Of a DNA stretch of 64,000 bases, positions 23,566 to 32,578 are shown in pieces. Made by a program: the position numbers and the translations under genes. The DNA comes from Pantoea alhagi. GTDB lineage: Bacteria; Pseudomonadota; Gammaproteobacteria; Enterobacterales; Enterobacteriaceae. The stretch covers positions 3,162,001 to 3,226,000 of the forward strand of contig NZ_CP019706.1 in assembly GCF_002101395.1 (NCBI RefSeq). The letters run 5' to 3'. Every line of letters begins with the position of its first letter. Positions within the stretch are counted from its first letter, which is position 1. The notes under the pieces were generated by a model. That model worked only from the letters and a program-made list of their open reading frames with translations, was not told the origin of the DNA and made no database searches.

Positions 23566-25869
23566 TTAGTCCGCTAACATTTTCTCCAGCGTAATCGGCA
23601 GATCGCGGATGCGTTTGCCGGTGGCGTGGAACACCGCATTGCTGATGGCAGCCGCCACGCCAACTATGCCCAGTTCGCCGACCGCTTTACCGCCCAACGC
23701 GCTGGCCTGATAGTCAGGTTCACCGACGTTGATCACTTCCATATCCGGAATATCGGCGTTCACCGCTACCAGATAGTCCGCCAGGCTGGCGTTAAGCACG
23801 CGGCCATTATCATCATCGATCAAACCTTCCTCCAGCAGCGCCTGACCAATCCCCATCACCATTGCGCCGATCCACTGACTTTCCGCCAGTTTCGGGTTAT
23901 ACAGGCGACCACTGTCGAAAGCGCCCACGATGCGGCGAACCCGGATAGTGCCGAAATCCTCATCCACCGCCACTTCGACAAAAATAGCGCTCCAGCTATG
24001 GGCAGAAAAGCCGCCGGAGGTGGGCGGGATCATTTTCGACGAGGTGCGGTCAGCGGCATCACGATCTTCCTGCGTGGCGTCAGAAGGAAAGGTATCTGCC
24101 TGCACTTCCAGCGTTTCCTTTCCGGCGACGCGCAGCAGCTCGGTAAAGCTCAGGCTGCTGCCCGGCTGGCTGAACAGGCGTAGCTGGCCCTCCGCCAGCA
24201 TAACATCCTCGCGTCTGGCCCCGAACAGCGGCGATTCAGCGCTGCCGAGCGCCAGCGTAATCAGCTCTTCGCGCAGCTTAAGCGCGGTTTTGTATACTGC
24301 GGCGGTCAGGAGATTCGCCAACTGCGAGCCGCCAGCCACCGGCGCGCGCGGCAGGTTGGTGTCGCCTAAAAGCACGCTGATCTGTTCTGACGGCACGCTC
24401 AGCACGTCGGCGGCAGTTTGCGCCAGAATGGTATAGGTGCCGGTGCCAATATCGGCACCGCTGCTGCGCACTTCCAGGCTGCCATCCTGACGCAGCGTGA
24501 TCCCTGCTTCACCCGGCGTACGCCGCACCGGATAGCTGCCGGAAGCCATGCCCCAGCCAATGCGCTGCCGACCTTCACGCAGGGTGCCTGGCTCCGGCGG
24601 GCGCTGCGACCAGCCAAAAGCCTGCGCGCCGGCGGAATAGGCTTCACGCAGCCGACGGGAGCTCCACGGCAGGTTAGCCTGCGGATCTTCCTCTGCGTAG
24701 TTACGCAGACGTAATTCCAGCGGGTCAAGTTTCAGCGCATACGCCAGTTCGTCCATCGCCACTTCCAGCGCCCAGCTGCTGGGGTTTTCGCCCGGAGCAC
24801 GCATCCAGCCGGGATTTACGGTATTGACCGGCACCAGGCTATGACGTGAATAAAAATTTGGTACCGCATACATCAGGGCAGTAACCGAATTACAGGGTTC
24901 AAGATGCGTATCTTCACGGGCGGTTTCGTTCCAGCTTTCATGTACAATCGCCTGTAACTTGCCGTCACTGTTGGCCGCCAGCGTCAGCTGCTGATGGGTG
25001 CGGGGGCGTCCGCCGAAGCCGGTAAAGGTTTGCCCGCGCGTCAGCACCAGCTTGACCGGGCGGCCCAGCGCGCGCGAGGCGGCGCAGGCCAGGGCTGAAT
25101 GAGGCTGAATGCCACCTTTCGAACCGAAACCGCCGCCGGTAAAGGGCGAAAGCACGCGGACTTTATCAATATCGATCCCCATCCACTGCGACACCACGCT
25201 ACGCGCACCGCCAACCCACTGGCTCGGCTCCCATAAGGTCAGTTCACCGTCGCGCCAGTCAGCGATGCAGCCGTGCAGCTCTATCGGCAGATTATATTCG
25301 CGCGGTGTGGTATAGATGCCGCTAATCGAGACGCTCGCCTGCTGAATTGCCTGCCGGGCGTCGCCCCAGTCAACATTTAAATCCTCTACCGTTTTTGGCT
25401 GAGCAAGCGGGTCATCCGGATGAATAATCGCTGGTTGCGTAACGTAATCAATGTGGATGCTGGCCGCCGCGGCTTTCGCCTGTTCCAGCGTTTCTGCTAC
25501 TACCAGGGCCACATGCTGTCCGTTCCAGCGTACGCGGGGGCTTTGCAGCGGTACAAAAGATTGCGCCGCCGCGCCGCCGCTGGCGAAGGTGGCAGCGGGA
25601 TGAATGGTTAACCCGCTTTCATGGGTGTACACCGCCAGCACGCCCGGCATTTGCCGTGCTTTTTCGCTATCGATATGACTGATTTCCCCTTCGGCAATGG
25701 AAGACTGCACCACCACCGCATGACACAGATTATCTACCGGGTGATCAACAGCGTAGCGCGCCAGCCCCTGAATCTTCAGCCTGCCGTCAGCGCGATCGCG
25801 GCGAGCGCCCAGCCCCTGAAGTGCGTCAGCCGCGCTGCCAGGATTATGCCGTTTAATGGTCTCGCTCAT
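23566..25869 (-). CDS. Molybdenum hydroxylase large subunit (xanthine dehydrogenase/PaoC family)
   Basis: 767 residues, somewhat longer than E. coli PaoC (732). It binds the molybdopterin (cytosine dinucleotide) cofactor and holds the active site: GGFGSKGG and WMRAPGE are cofactor-binding loops, and GKAVGELGIVGVAAAI near the C-terminus contains the catalytic base Glu. The start is ARRDRADGRLKIQGLARYAVD. It forms a three-subunit enzyme with the FAD (25866) and 2Fe-2S (26861) subunits; the genes overlap by four bases each. Such enzymes hydroxylate aldehydes or N-heterocycles such as purines. The substrate is not determined by sequence. No signal peptide here, as usual for this subunit. No PaoD/XdhC-type maturation chaperone is seen in the window. 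Confidence 0.88.
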   Translation of the reverse strand: MSETIKRHNPGSAADALQGLGARRDRADGRLKIQGLARYAVDHPVDNLCHAVVVQSSIAEGEISHIDSEKARQMPGVLAVYTHESGLTIHPAATFASGGAAAQSFVPLQSPRVRWNGQHVALVVAETLEQAKAAAASIHIDYVTQPAIIHPDDPLAQPKTVEDLNVDWGDARQAIQQASVSISGIYTTPREYNLPIELHGCIADWRDGELTLWEPSQWVGGARSVVSQWMGIDIDKVRVLSPFTGGGFGSKGGIQPHSALACAASRALGRPVKLVLTRGQTFTGFGGRPRTHQQLTLAANSDGKLQAIVHESWNETAREDTHLEPCNSVTALMYAVPNFYSRHSLVPVNTVNPGWMRAPGENPSSWALEVAMDELAYALKLDPLELRLRNYAEEDPQANLPWSSRRLREAYSAGAQAFGWSQRPPEPGTLREGRQRIGWGMASGSYPVRRTPGEAGITLRQDGSLEVRSSGADIGTGTYTILAQTAADVLSVPSEQISVLLGDTNLPRAPVAGGSQLANLLTAAVYKTALKLREELITLALGSAESPLFGARREDVMLAEGQLRLFSQPGSSLSFTELLRVAGKETLEVQADTFPSDATQEDRDAADRTSSKMIPPTSGGFSAHSWSAIFVEVAVDEDFGTIRVRRIVGAFDSGRLYNPKLAESQWIGAMVMGIGQALLEEGLIDDDNGRVLNASLADYLVAVNADIPDMEVINVGEPDYQASALGGKAVGELGIVGVAAAISNAVFHATGKRIRDLPITLEKMLAD

Positions 25870-26864
25870 GCAATGCCTCCCGCATTCAGCAACGCCCGTA
25901 CAATAACGCGCGGCGCCAGCGTAATTTTATAACCGTTGTGCGCCAGCGCACTGGCCTCCTGCATCGCCAGCGGTGCCAGGTCACGCAATTGCTGCTCGTT
26001 AAAGGGTTTGCCGCGCAGCGCCTGTTCCAGCGCGCGAAGCCGCCAGGGCCGGGTTGCGACGCCGCCCAGCGCGATGCGTACCTCGCGCAGCGTAACGCCA
26101 TCCTCTTCCAGCGCCAGCCCGACGGCGGCGCTGGCGGCAGCGAACTCATAAGAGCTGCGGTCGCGTACTTTCAGATAGTGTGAACGCTGCAGCGCGGCGG
26201 TTACCGGAATCTCAATGGCGGTAATGATTTCACCGGCGTGTAAATCCTGCTCCTGGTCGGGACGATCGCCTGGCAGCAGTAAAAACTCTTCAACGGTGAC
26301 GCGGCGTTCGCTGCCATCCAACGCCTGAAGCTGCAGTGTGGCATCGAATGCGGTTAGCGCCACCGCCAGATCGCCGGGATAGACGGCAACACAATGTTCG
26401 CTGTTGCCCAGCACGGCATGATTACGATTCATGCCGGTACGGGCGGCGCAGCCGGAGCCGGGATGACGTTTATTGCAATTTTGGTAACCGTGCGCATCGC
26501 GAAAATAGCTGCAGCGCGTACGTTGCATGATATTGCCACCGATGGTCGCCATATTGCGCAGTTGGGCGGAGGCGGCGCTGGTGAGGCTTTGGATCACGGC
26601 GGGCGCAATCTTTTGCAATGCTTCGTGTTGCGCTACCTGACTCATTTTGCACAGGCTGCCGATGCGAATAACGTTTTCTTCCAGCTCAATCGCTGACATC
26701 CCGGTCAGGGAGGTGATATCGATCAGGCGATCGGGCTGCTCGACATCGCATTTCATCAGATCGATCAGGGTGGTGCCGCCCGCCAGGAGACGACTGCCCG
26801 GCACGCTGGTGGCGGCCGTCGCGCTGGCAATATCTTCGGCGCGTAGATAATCAAACTCTCTCAT
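25866..26864 (-). CDS. Molybdenum hydroxylase FAD subunit with 4Fe-4S insertion (PaoB-like)
   Basis: 332 residues. The FAD-binding region LLAGGTTLIDLMKCDVEQP and IRNMATIGGN-type loop (QLRNMATIGGNIMQRTRC) are clear. Between about residues 115 and 145 an insertion with four Cys (RTRC, NCNKR, SGCAA and one flanking) matches the extra 4Fe-4S cluster site of PaoB; ordinary XdhB lacks it. It passes electrons from the molybdenum centre and the 2Fe-2S clusters to an acceptor. The gene overlaps the small-subunit gene and the large-subunit gene by four bases (ATGA), so translation is coupled. Confidence 0.88.
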   Translation of the reverse strand: MREFDYLRAEDIASATAATSVPGSRLLAGGTTLIDLMKCDVEQPDRLIDITSLTGMSAIELEENVIRIGSLCKMSQVAQHEALQKIAPAVIQSLTSAASAQLRNMATIGGNIMQRTRCSYFRDAHGYQNCNKRHPGSGCAARTGMNRNHAVLGNSEHCVAVYPGDLAVALTAFDATLQLQALDGSERRVTVEEFLLLPGDRPDQEQDLHAGEIITAIEIPVTAALQRSHYLKVRDRSSYEFAAASAAVGLALEEDGVTLREVRIALGGVATRPWRLRALEQALRGKPFNEQQLRDLAPLAMQEASALAHNGYKITLAPRVIVRALLNAGGIA

Positions 26865-27352
26865 GCCGTTTGCTCCTGTTGTAGCTGCTGCGCCGCTTCG
26901 CGCACCGCCGCGACAATAAAGGGATAGGCGCCGCAGCGGCAGATATTGCCGCTCATATATTCGCGGATTTCATCGTCGCTGTTGGCGTGGCCTTCATTAA
27001 TACAGGCCACGGCGGACATAATCTGTCCCGGCGTGCAGTAGCCGCACTGGAAGGCATCGTGACGTAAAAAGGCTGCCTGCACCGCATGCAGCGTCTCATC
27101 CGCTCCAGCCAGCCCTTCGATGGTAGTGATCTTATGGCCTTCCGCCTGCGCCGCCAGCGTCAGACAGCTTAATACCCGTTCACCGTCGATATGTACGGTA
27201 CAGGCGCCACACTGGCCGTGATCGCAGCCTTTTTTCGCTCCCGGCAGATCGGCATGTTCACGCAGGGCATCGAGAAGGGTTACACGCGCGTCAAGCGCCA
27301 GAGGGTGTTCTTTTCCGTTGATGTGCAGGCGCATTACTCGTTGCTGAGCCAT
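26861..27352 (-). CDS. Molybdenum hydroxylase 2Fe-2S subunit (PaoA/XdhC-small type)
   Basis: 163 residues from the ATG at 27352; an upstream frame adds 18 residues with no family match. Two domains: a plant-ferredoxin fold with KKGCDHGQCGACTVHIDGERVLSC, and a helical domain with CGYCTPGQIM and GNICRCGAYPFI, giving eight Cys for two 2Fe-2S clusters. E. coli PaoA carries a long twin-arginine signal before the ferredoxin domain and is exported; this protein starts almost directly with the domain (MAQQRVMRLHINGKEHPL). So this enzyme is probably cytoplasmic, in contrast to the periplasmic PaoABC. First gene of the operon. Confidence 0.9.
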   Translation of the reverse strand: MAQQRVMRLHINGKEHPLALDARVTLLDALREHADLPGAKKGCDHGQCGACTVHIDGERVLSCLTLAAQAEGHKITTIEGLAGADETLHAVQAAFLRHDAFQCGYCTPGQIMSAVACINEGHANSDDEIREYMSGNICRCGAYPFIVAAVREAAQQLQQEQTA

Positions 27353-27559
27353 AGCAGTCTCCCGTAACAGGATAAGGGGATGGCAGCGCCTGGCAGCACT
27401 GCCCACATTGCGTTTATTAAAAAATGCAGAACGGACCGCTGCGATGACGGCCCTTAATCAGGTAACCGGATAAGTGTAGACGTTATAAGCCAGTGACGAG
27501 GCGTGGCAGGCTAAACAGGGGAAGCGGCAGGCAGGGCTGCCGCCAACAACGGACGTGCC

Positions 27560-27820
27560 TTAATGGATCATATGGCTATGGGTGGGCGCGCCGGTTTGCA
27601 ACAGTACCAACAGCTGTGAGAGCGGGTTGCTGAGAATAAACTGATGGCAGCCGGTGTTAGCCATGAGTTGAGACATCGCCACCGCCAGGTTTGCCAGCGC
27701 GGTTTCCGGCGGTAAATTTTGCTGCTGTAGCAGCGCGAGCAACTCCTGAACGGAGTCCTGATTAGCCGCAGCTACCATTTTTTGCGGCTGCTGAGAGAGG
27801 GTTTCATCGCACGGTTTCAT
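27560..27820 (-). CDS. Hypothetical small protein, 86 residues
   Basis: No family recognised. The sequence is a soluble, Gln- and Leu-rich helical protein (QELLALLQQQNLPPETALANLAVAMSQLM) with one Cys-His pair and a His-containing tail. It is on the same strand as the molybdo-hydroxylase operon, about 200 bases upstream of it, without an obvious connection. The ATG at 27820 has no strong ribosome site. It could be a genuine lineage-specific gene. Confidence 0.5.
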   Translation of the reverse strand: MKPCDETLSQQPQKMVAAANQDSVQELLALLQQQNLPPETALANLAVAMSQLMANTGCHQFILSNPLSQLLVLLQTGAPTHSHMIH

Positions 27821-28025
27821 TCGCCAGGCTCCCGATAATCAAGTTTCAGACAATCCTGAACGCTATATATTGGCCGATTCAGGAATTTCAAGCTTAAAAA
27901 CACAGCAGTTATTCGCCAAATTTAAGCGCTGCGTGCCTCCTGGCAGGAATCGCTATGCGTTCGCGGCGCAATATCGTCTATTCTGACCTGACGCTATGTA
28001 TCAAACCGATCGAAGGAGAAACAAA

Positions 28026-28316
28026 ATGAGTGAAGTTATCGCTATTGTCGCTACCGTGATCCCAAAAGCAGGTGAAGCGGAAGTGGTTGAGCAGGCGCTG
28101 CGTACCGTGGAGCGCGACGTGCAGGGCGAGCCGGGCTGCCAGCAGTATCAGCTGCATCAGGATCTGGAAAATCCGCAGCACTTTGTTTTGCTGGAGCGCT
28201 GGGAATCTGAAGCGCACCTGCAGCAACACAGCGAAGCCGCGCCGTTCCTGCGCCTGATGGAAACTATCGAAGGTCGCGCCGAACTGCAGGTAACGAAACT
28301 GAAAGTGCTGGCCTGA
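28026..28316 (+). CDS. Antibiotic biosynthesis monooxygenase (ABM) domain protein, putative quinol monooxygenase
   Basis: 96 residues from the ATG at 28026, with AAGGAG six bases ahead. Single ABM-fold (dimeric alpha/beta barrel) domain: IVATVIPKAGEAEVVEQAL, EPGCQQYQLHQDLENPQHFVLLERWESEAHLQQH. This is the small stress-type group including YgiN-like quinol monooxygenases. It would act on quinones or similar electrophiles in the cytoplasm without a metal or flavin. A monocistronic gene with its own terminator. Confidence 0.85.
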   Translation: MSEVIAIVATVIPKAGEAEVVEQALRTVERDVQGEPGCQQYQLHQDLENPQHFVLLERWESEAHLQQHSEAAPFLRLMETIEGRAELQVTKLKVLA

Positions 28317-28339
28317 TGCCGTAAGGTGCTAAATGCCAT

Positions 28340-28373
28340 AAGCCCGCTCGGGGAAATCTGAGCGGGCTTTTTT
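28340..28373 (+). terminator. Intrinsic terminator of the ABM gene
   Basis: AGCCCGCTC (28341-28349) pairs with GAGCGGGCT (28360-28368), followed by TTTTTT. Nearly the same stem as the tRNA-Asn terminators. Confidence 0.9.
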
Positions 28374-28412
28374 CTGGCAGGTTGAGGCGATTGGCAGCAG
28401 CCGGGCACGCGA

Positions 28413-29645
28413 TTAACGGCTGCGCATCTGGCGGCAGAGCAAAGTTAATATGCCCGCGCTACAAAACGGAAACAGCGCCAGCAGCAGCCAGGGCGTGATC
28501 GCTTCCGTCGAGGGCGTCAGTGCGCGGTCCAGCAGGCCGCCAAAAAGAATGTTGCCAGCCAGCACCGCGCAACCGCCCGCGCTGGCAAGCGCGCCGTAGT
28601 GGGCACCGAGCGTCGCCTCCTCAGCAAAACGGGGGATAAAATCTTTCGCGGCGGGCACCAGTAACATCTGCCCAAAAGTCAGCAGCGTGACGAAGCAGGC
28701 CGCAGGCAACAGACGCAACCAGCCCGCAGACGGCTCATGCGCCGCAAAAAGCGCCACGCTCAGAAAAGAGGCTGACACCAGAACAAAGCTTGCCGGCAGG
28801 CTCCATGCAGGCCCGATAACCCGCGCAAAACGCGCCAGAGGAAGCTGTAACGTGATGACTAACAATGAAGCCAGCATAAACAGCGGCCCCAAATCTTTCT
28901 CATCGCCCCCGGCGCGCTGAATTTCCACCGGAAGCGCCAGATAGAGTTGGTTGTAGCTTAACAACCAAGAGCTGTAGGCAATAATGAACACCACAAACCG
29001 TGGCTGGCGGAGCACGCCCCACCAGGCCGTCCGCTGCTGAGATGGCGGCCTTGTCTCGCTGCGCGGCAGACAAACAGAAAGAATGATCAACGCCAGCAAA
29101 AAAATAGCGGCGCCGGCAAACGCAACCAGACGAAAACCCAGCCCGGTAAACAGTGCCCCCAATACCGGACCAAGCACTGCGCCCAGCTCGCCGCAGACGG
29201 CAAAAAGAGCAAACCATTCGGCACGGCTGCGTTTACCGCTGGCTTCGCTTTGCTGGCCTGCTTTAGCGAGGAGCGCCTCAATGGAGGGAGAGAATAATGC
29301 CCCGCCAATGCCGGTGAGGCAGGCGCCAAGAACGATCGGCCAGAGGGCGTGACCAAACGCCAGTAACAGATATCCTGCTATGCGGATAAAGCAGCCCCAA
29401 AGAATCACAACGCGCGCGCCGAACCGATCTGACAGCGCGCCGCCTACGATAAACATGCCCTGCTGTGAGAAAGTGCGTAGCCCAAGCACCAGCCCGATTG
29501 CGCCGCCGGAGAGCAGCATATCGTCACGTAAAAACAGCGCCAGGAAAGGCACCACGGCGTAGAAGCCAATATTGAAAACAAACTGGCTCCCTAATAAAAC
29601 CGGCGGCCAGACGTGCGTTACCGGCCTCTGAAAAGGCAAAAACAT
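28413..29645 (-). CDS. MFS transporter, last gene of the iron-type operon
   Basis: 410 residues, 12 transmembrane helices. The loop 2-3 motif GGALSDRFGARVVILWG identifies the major facilitator superfamily; overall it resembles the MdtH-like drug exporters (IGLVLGLRTFSQQGMFIVGGAL, LTGIGGALFSPSIEALLAKAG). It follows the ABC ATPase gene by 15 bases on the same strand, so it is probably the fourth gene of a Fur-controlled unit. In such operons an MFS protein commonly exports a siderophore or moves a chelate across the inner membrane. No siderophore synthesis genes are in the window, so export of a siderophore is only one possibility. Confidence 0.85.
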   Translation of the reverse strand: MFLPFQRPVTHVWPPVLLGSQFVFNIGFYAVVPFLALFLRDDMLLSGGAIGLVLGLRTFSQQGMFIVGGALSDRFGARVVILWGCFIRIAGYLLLAFGHALWPIVLGACLTGIGGALFSPSIEALLAKAGQQSEASGKRSRAEWFALFAVCGELGAVLGPVLGALFTGLGFRLVAFAGAAIFLLALIILSVCLPRSETRPPSQQRTAWWGVLRQPRFVVFIIAYSSWLLSYNQLYLALPVEIQRAGGDEKDLGPLFMLASLLVITLQLPLARFARVIGPAWSLPASFVLVSASFLSVALFAAHEPSAGWLRLLPAACFVTLLTFGQMLLVPAAKDFIPRFAEEATLGAHYGALASAGGCAVLAGNILFGGLLDRALTPSTEAITPWLLLALFPFCSAGILTLLCRQMRSR

Positions 29646-29660
29646 GAAAATAGCCTGACG

Positions 29661-30422
29661 TTATGAGATGTAGTGGATATGTTTTTTGCCATGATAGGGA
29701 GAAATTTCAATCCTGGTGTCCACCTGAAACACCTCCCACAGCAGTGACTCGGTCAGCACCTGCTGCGGCGTCCCTCTGGCGACCACCTTGCCTTTTTGCA
29801 TAACGATCAGCGCATCGCAAAACATCGCCGCATGGTTAAGATCGTGAATAGCCACGATGCTTGTTACCCCCAGCTCGGTAATAAGCTTCATTAACTGTAT
29901 CTGGTGATGAATATCCAGATGGTTGGTCGGCTCGTCCAACAGGATTTCGCCAGGCGTTTGCGCCAGCGCTCTGGCGATATGCACCCTCTGGCGTTCGCCG
30001 CCGGACAGACTCTGCCACCCCCGATCGCTATATTTCAGCATATCCACTTTTTGCAGCGCTTCAGTCACGGTCTCATCATCGCGCGGGCTCCAGCTGGAAA
30101 AAGGGGAGTGATGCGGAATGCGCCCCAGTTTAACCACGTCCCGCACGCGCATGTTTGCCTCTGTCGCGCCATGCTGTTCAACAAAGGCGATACGGCGAGC
30201 CAGCTGTTTTTTGGCGATATGGCTGATGTTTTTGCCATCCAGCATCACCGTGCCGGAATGCGGGCGACGAATGCCGGCAAGAAGGCGCAACAGTGAAGAC
30301 TTACCTGAGCCATTCGGACCAAGCAGCCCGACGGTTTCGCCTGAAGAGACCGTGAGCGAAACATCGTCTACGATAACTTTCTTGCCCACCTTCCAGGTGA
30401 CATTTTCAGCAGAGATGCTCAT
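29661..30422 (-). CDS. Iron-siderophore/cobalamin-type ABC transporter ATPase (FecE/FhuC family)
   Basis: 253 residues with Walker A GPNGSGKSSLLRL, signature LSGGERQRVHIARALAQ and Walker B EILLDEPTNHLD, followed by the H-loop (IVAIHDLNHA). The sequence between (DVVKLGRIPHH) is typical of FecCD-dependent importers. It energises the permease encoded immediately upstream, with which it overlaps by one base (TAATG on the minus strand). Confidence 0.94.
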   Translation of the reverse strand: MSISAENVTWKVGKKVIVDDVSLTVSSGETVGLLGPNGSGKSSLLRLLAGIRRPHSGTVMLDGKNISHIAKKQLARRIAFVEQHGATEANMRVRDVVKLGRIPHHSPFSSWSPRDDETVTEALQKVDMLKYSDRGWQSLSGGERQRVHIARALAQTPGEILLDEPTNHLDIHHQIQLMKLITELGVTSIVAIHDLNHAAMFCDALIVMQKGKVVARGTPQQVLTESLLWEVFQVDTRIEISPYHGKKHIHYIS

Positions 30423-31459
30423 TACTTGTTCCCTGAACGATAAATAATAATGGCAAAGAACGGCACGCCGACCAGTGCTGTTACGACTCCCACCGGCAGA
30501 CTTTGCGGTGCGATCAGCATGCGCGAGGCGATATCCGCCAGCACCATCAGAATGGCGCCCGCCAGCGCACTGGCGATCAACAGGGTTCGATGTAGCGGGC
30601 CAAAAAAGAAACGCATAACATGCGGAACCACCAGCCCGACAAAACCAATAGATCCGGCCATGCTGACTATGGTGGCGGTGATGAGCGCGGTAGTGGTAAA
30701 CAGAGTGAGCCGTACCCAGGCAACAGGAATGCCAAGCGAAAGCGCGGCATCGTCACCAAAGGTGAAGGCATCGAGCGCGCGGGAGTAGTAGAGACAAATA
30801 GCCAGACCCACCAGAACCACACACAGCGCCAGCTGGAACTCAGGCCACCTTACGCCGCTGAAACTGCCGAGCAGCCAGAACATCACGTCGCGCGCCTGTT
30901 GAGCGCTGGCGGAGGTGCTGATGGTATAGGCGGTAATGGCGTTAAAAAGCTGCGATGCGGCTACGCCCGCGAGAATGGTCCGTTCGTTGCCGCCGCGTGC
31001 GCCGTTGGTCAGAAAGGCGACAAAAGCAAAGGCGGCGAATGCGCCAGCAAATGCGCCAGCTGAAAGCGTGACGGCGCCGGAGCCGATACCCAACACCACG
31101 ACGGAGACTGCACCGGTTGATGCGCCCGCTGAAACGCCCAGTACATAAGGCTCGGCAAGAGCATTTTTCAGCAGGCTTTGCAGTACCGCGCCACAGATAG
31201 CCAGTCCCGCGCCGCAGCAGGCGGCAACCAGCGCCCGACTCAAGCGAAAGTCCCAAATAACGCTTTCGTGGATACGATTCAGCGGCACATGGGTTAATCC
31301 GGCTTTATTACCCAGCGCATATAATACGCTCTCAAGCGGAATGGCCAGTTCGCCAACGCTAACACCCAGCGCAATCACCACAATCAACAGCACCACGGAG
31401 AGTACACACGACAGGGAGAGAAACACGCCCCGCCGTGCTTGTTGCACGACATCGGCCAT
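30422..31459 (-). CDS. Iron-type ABC transporter permease (FecCD family)
   Basis: 345 residues, about ten transmembrane helices, normal length for a FecD/BtuC-like subunit working as a homodimer. Hallmark stretches are AICGAVLQSLLKNALAEPYVLGVSAGAS, DDAALSLGIPVAWVRL (the ATPase-coupling loop) and GSIGFVGLVVPHVMRFFFGP. A single permease gene implies a homodimeric channel, as in BtuC, rather than a FecC-FecD pair. One-base overlaps on both sides tie it to the binding-protein and ATPase genes. Confidence 0.94.
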   Translation of the reverse strand: MADVVQQARRGVFLSLSCVLSVVLLIVVIALGVSVGELAIPLESVLYALGNKAGLTHVPLNRIHESVIWDFRLSRALVAACCGAGLAICGAVLQSLLKNALAEPYVLGVSAGASTGAVSVVVLGIGSGAVTLSAGAFAGAFAAFAFVAFLTNGARGGNERTILAGVAASQLFNAITAYTISTSASAQQARDVMFWLLGSFSGVRWPEFQLALCVVLVGLAICLYYSRALDAFTFGDDAALSLGIPVAWVRLTLFTTTALITATIVSMAGSIGFVGLVVPHVMRFFFGPLHRTLLIASALAGAILMVLADIASRMLIAPQSLPVGVVTALVGVPFFAIIIYRSGNK

Positions 31460-32457
31460 TACTGAATATCCATCTTTCTGAGCTGTTCGCCAATTTGTTC
31501 AGCGCCATACAGCGTGCGGATGGTGGGATTCATCGCCTGGCCATCCATAACGACAATATGCCCTTTTTTCACGGCCTCAAGCTGGCTGACGGTGGGATCG
31601 TTTTTCAGGAATTTGATTTTTTCTTCTGCGTTATCGAGCGCCCAGCGGTTGCGATCGAGATTAGAAACCACAATCACATCCGGGTTAGCGGCAATGATGC
31701 TCTCCCAGCCAACGGTGGGCCACTCTGCTTCAGCGTTGATCGCGTTATGACCGCCCAACACATTAGCGATAAATCCCGAGGCGCTGTTTTTACCGCCCAC
31801 GTAAGCATCAGCAGAAGGGGAGGAGCTGGAAAACCAGAACACAAACGAGAGGTCTTTTTTATTTTTACTGAATTCCTGACGTAAATCTATTTCACGTTTT
31901 TTAAAATCGGCAATTAATGCCTGACCACGCGCCTCAACGTTAAAAATTTTCGAAAAATCTTCTATCTCCTGATAGAGATAGCTCATATCCCACAGCTGCT
32001 GGCGGCTGCCGTACATATCACCGATAGCTTTTTTCGTGGCACACATGCCCGGCGACATATAGCTGTTTACGCCGATAGTGGCGAGATCCTCGCGTTTGGC
32101 TACTTTGCTCTCTGGTCCCATTAACAGGGGAAGCTGCGCCGCGACAAAGTCAGGGTTTTGCGCAAGAACAGATTCCAGGGTAGGGATTTCAACGGTTAAC
32201 GTTTTAACTTTGCTGTTTTTTTCTGCTAATTCCGGCAGGACTTTCGATGGCCAGAAGGCACTCGCCACCATCCTGTCTTGCAGGCCCAGCAGCAGTAAAA
32301 TCTCAGCGGTGTTTTGCCCTAATGCCACAACGCGTTCAGGCGCGGCGTTAAAGGTTTCTTTATAACCGCAATTTTCAATTGTCAGAGGGTAAGTGGTTGC
32401 AAATACAGAACTGACCGAGGCAAACATTAATCCTGCTGCGCAGATGACTCTCTTCAT
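31459..32457 (-). CDS. Periplasmic iron-complex/cobalamin-type binding protein (TroA/FecB fold)
   Basis: 332 residues with a Sec signal peptide of about 20 residues (MKRVICAAGLMFASVSSVFA). The mature protein starts with the class III features PERVVALGQNTAEILLLLGLQDRMVA and has the second-lobe PTVGWESIIAANPDVIVVSN. These are the conserved parts of chelate-binding proteins such as FecB, FhuD and BtuF. A Cys pair (ENCGYKE, GMCATKK) is unusual and may form a disulfide. It is the first gene of the operon, behind a Fur box at 32519-32537, so an iron chelate is the likely cargo rather than cobalamin. Confidence 0.88.
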   Translation of the reverse strand: MKRVICAAGLMFASVSSVFATTYPLTIENCGYKETFNAAPERVVALGQNTAEILLLLGLQDRMVASAFWPSKVLPELAEKNSKVKTLTVEIPTLESVLAQNPDFVAAQLPLLMGPESKVAKREDLATIGVNSYMSPGMCATKKAIGDMYGSRQQLWDMSYLYQEIEDFSKIFNVEARGQALIADFKKREIDLRQEFSKNKKDLSFVFWFSSSSPSADAYVGGKNSASGFIANVLGGHNAINAEAEWPTVGWESIIAANPDVIVVSNLDRNRWALDNAEEKIKFLKNDPTVSQLEAVKKGHIVVMDGQAMNPTIRTLYGAEQIGEQLRKMDIQ

Positions 32458-32518
32458 TTCACGCTACCCTTCATAAAAACTATTGCTGTATTTTCAGTTA
32501 TTAAAGCTAAAGTGAAAT

Positions 32519-32537
32519 GATAATGAAAATTATTACT
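32519..32537 (-). promoter_or_regulatory. Fur box of the iron ABC operon
   Basis: GATAATGAAAATTATTACT agrees with the 19-base Fur consensus GATAATGATAATCATTATC at 15 positions. It lies 62 bases upstream of the binding-protein start codon, where a promoter would be. Confidence 0.85.
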
Positions 32538-32578
32538 AAAGCGAGAACTTTTTATACCTGAGGTTTATTATCAATTAG

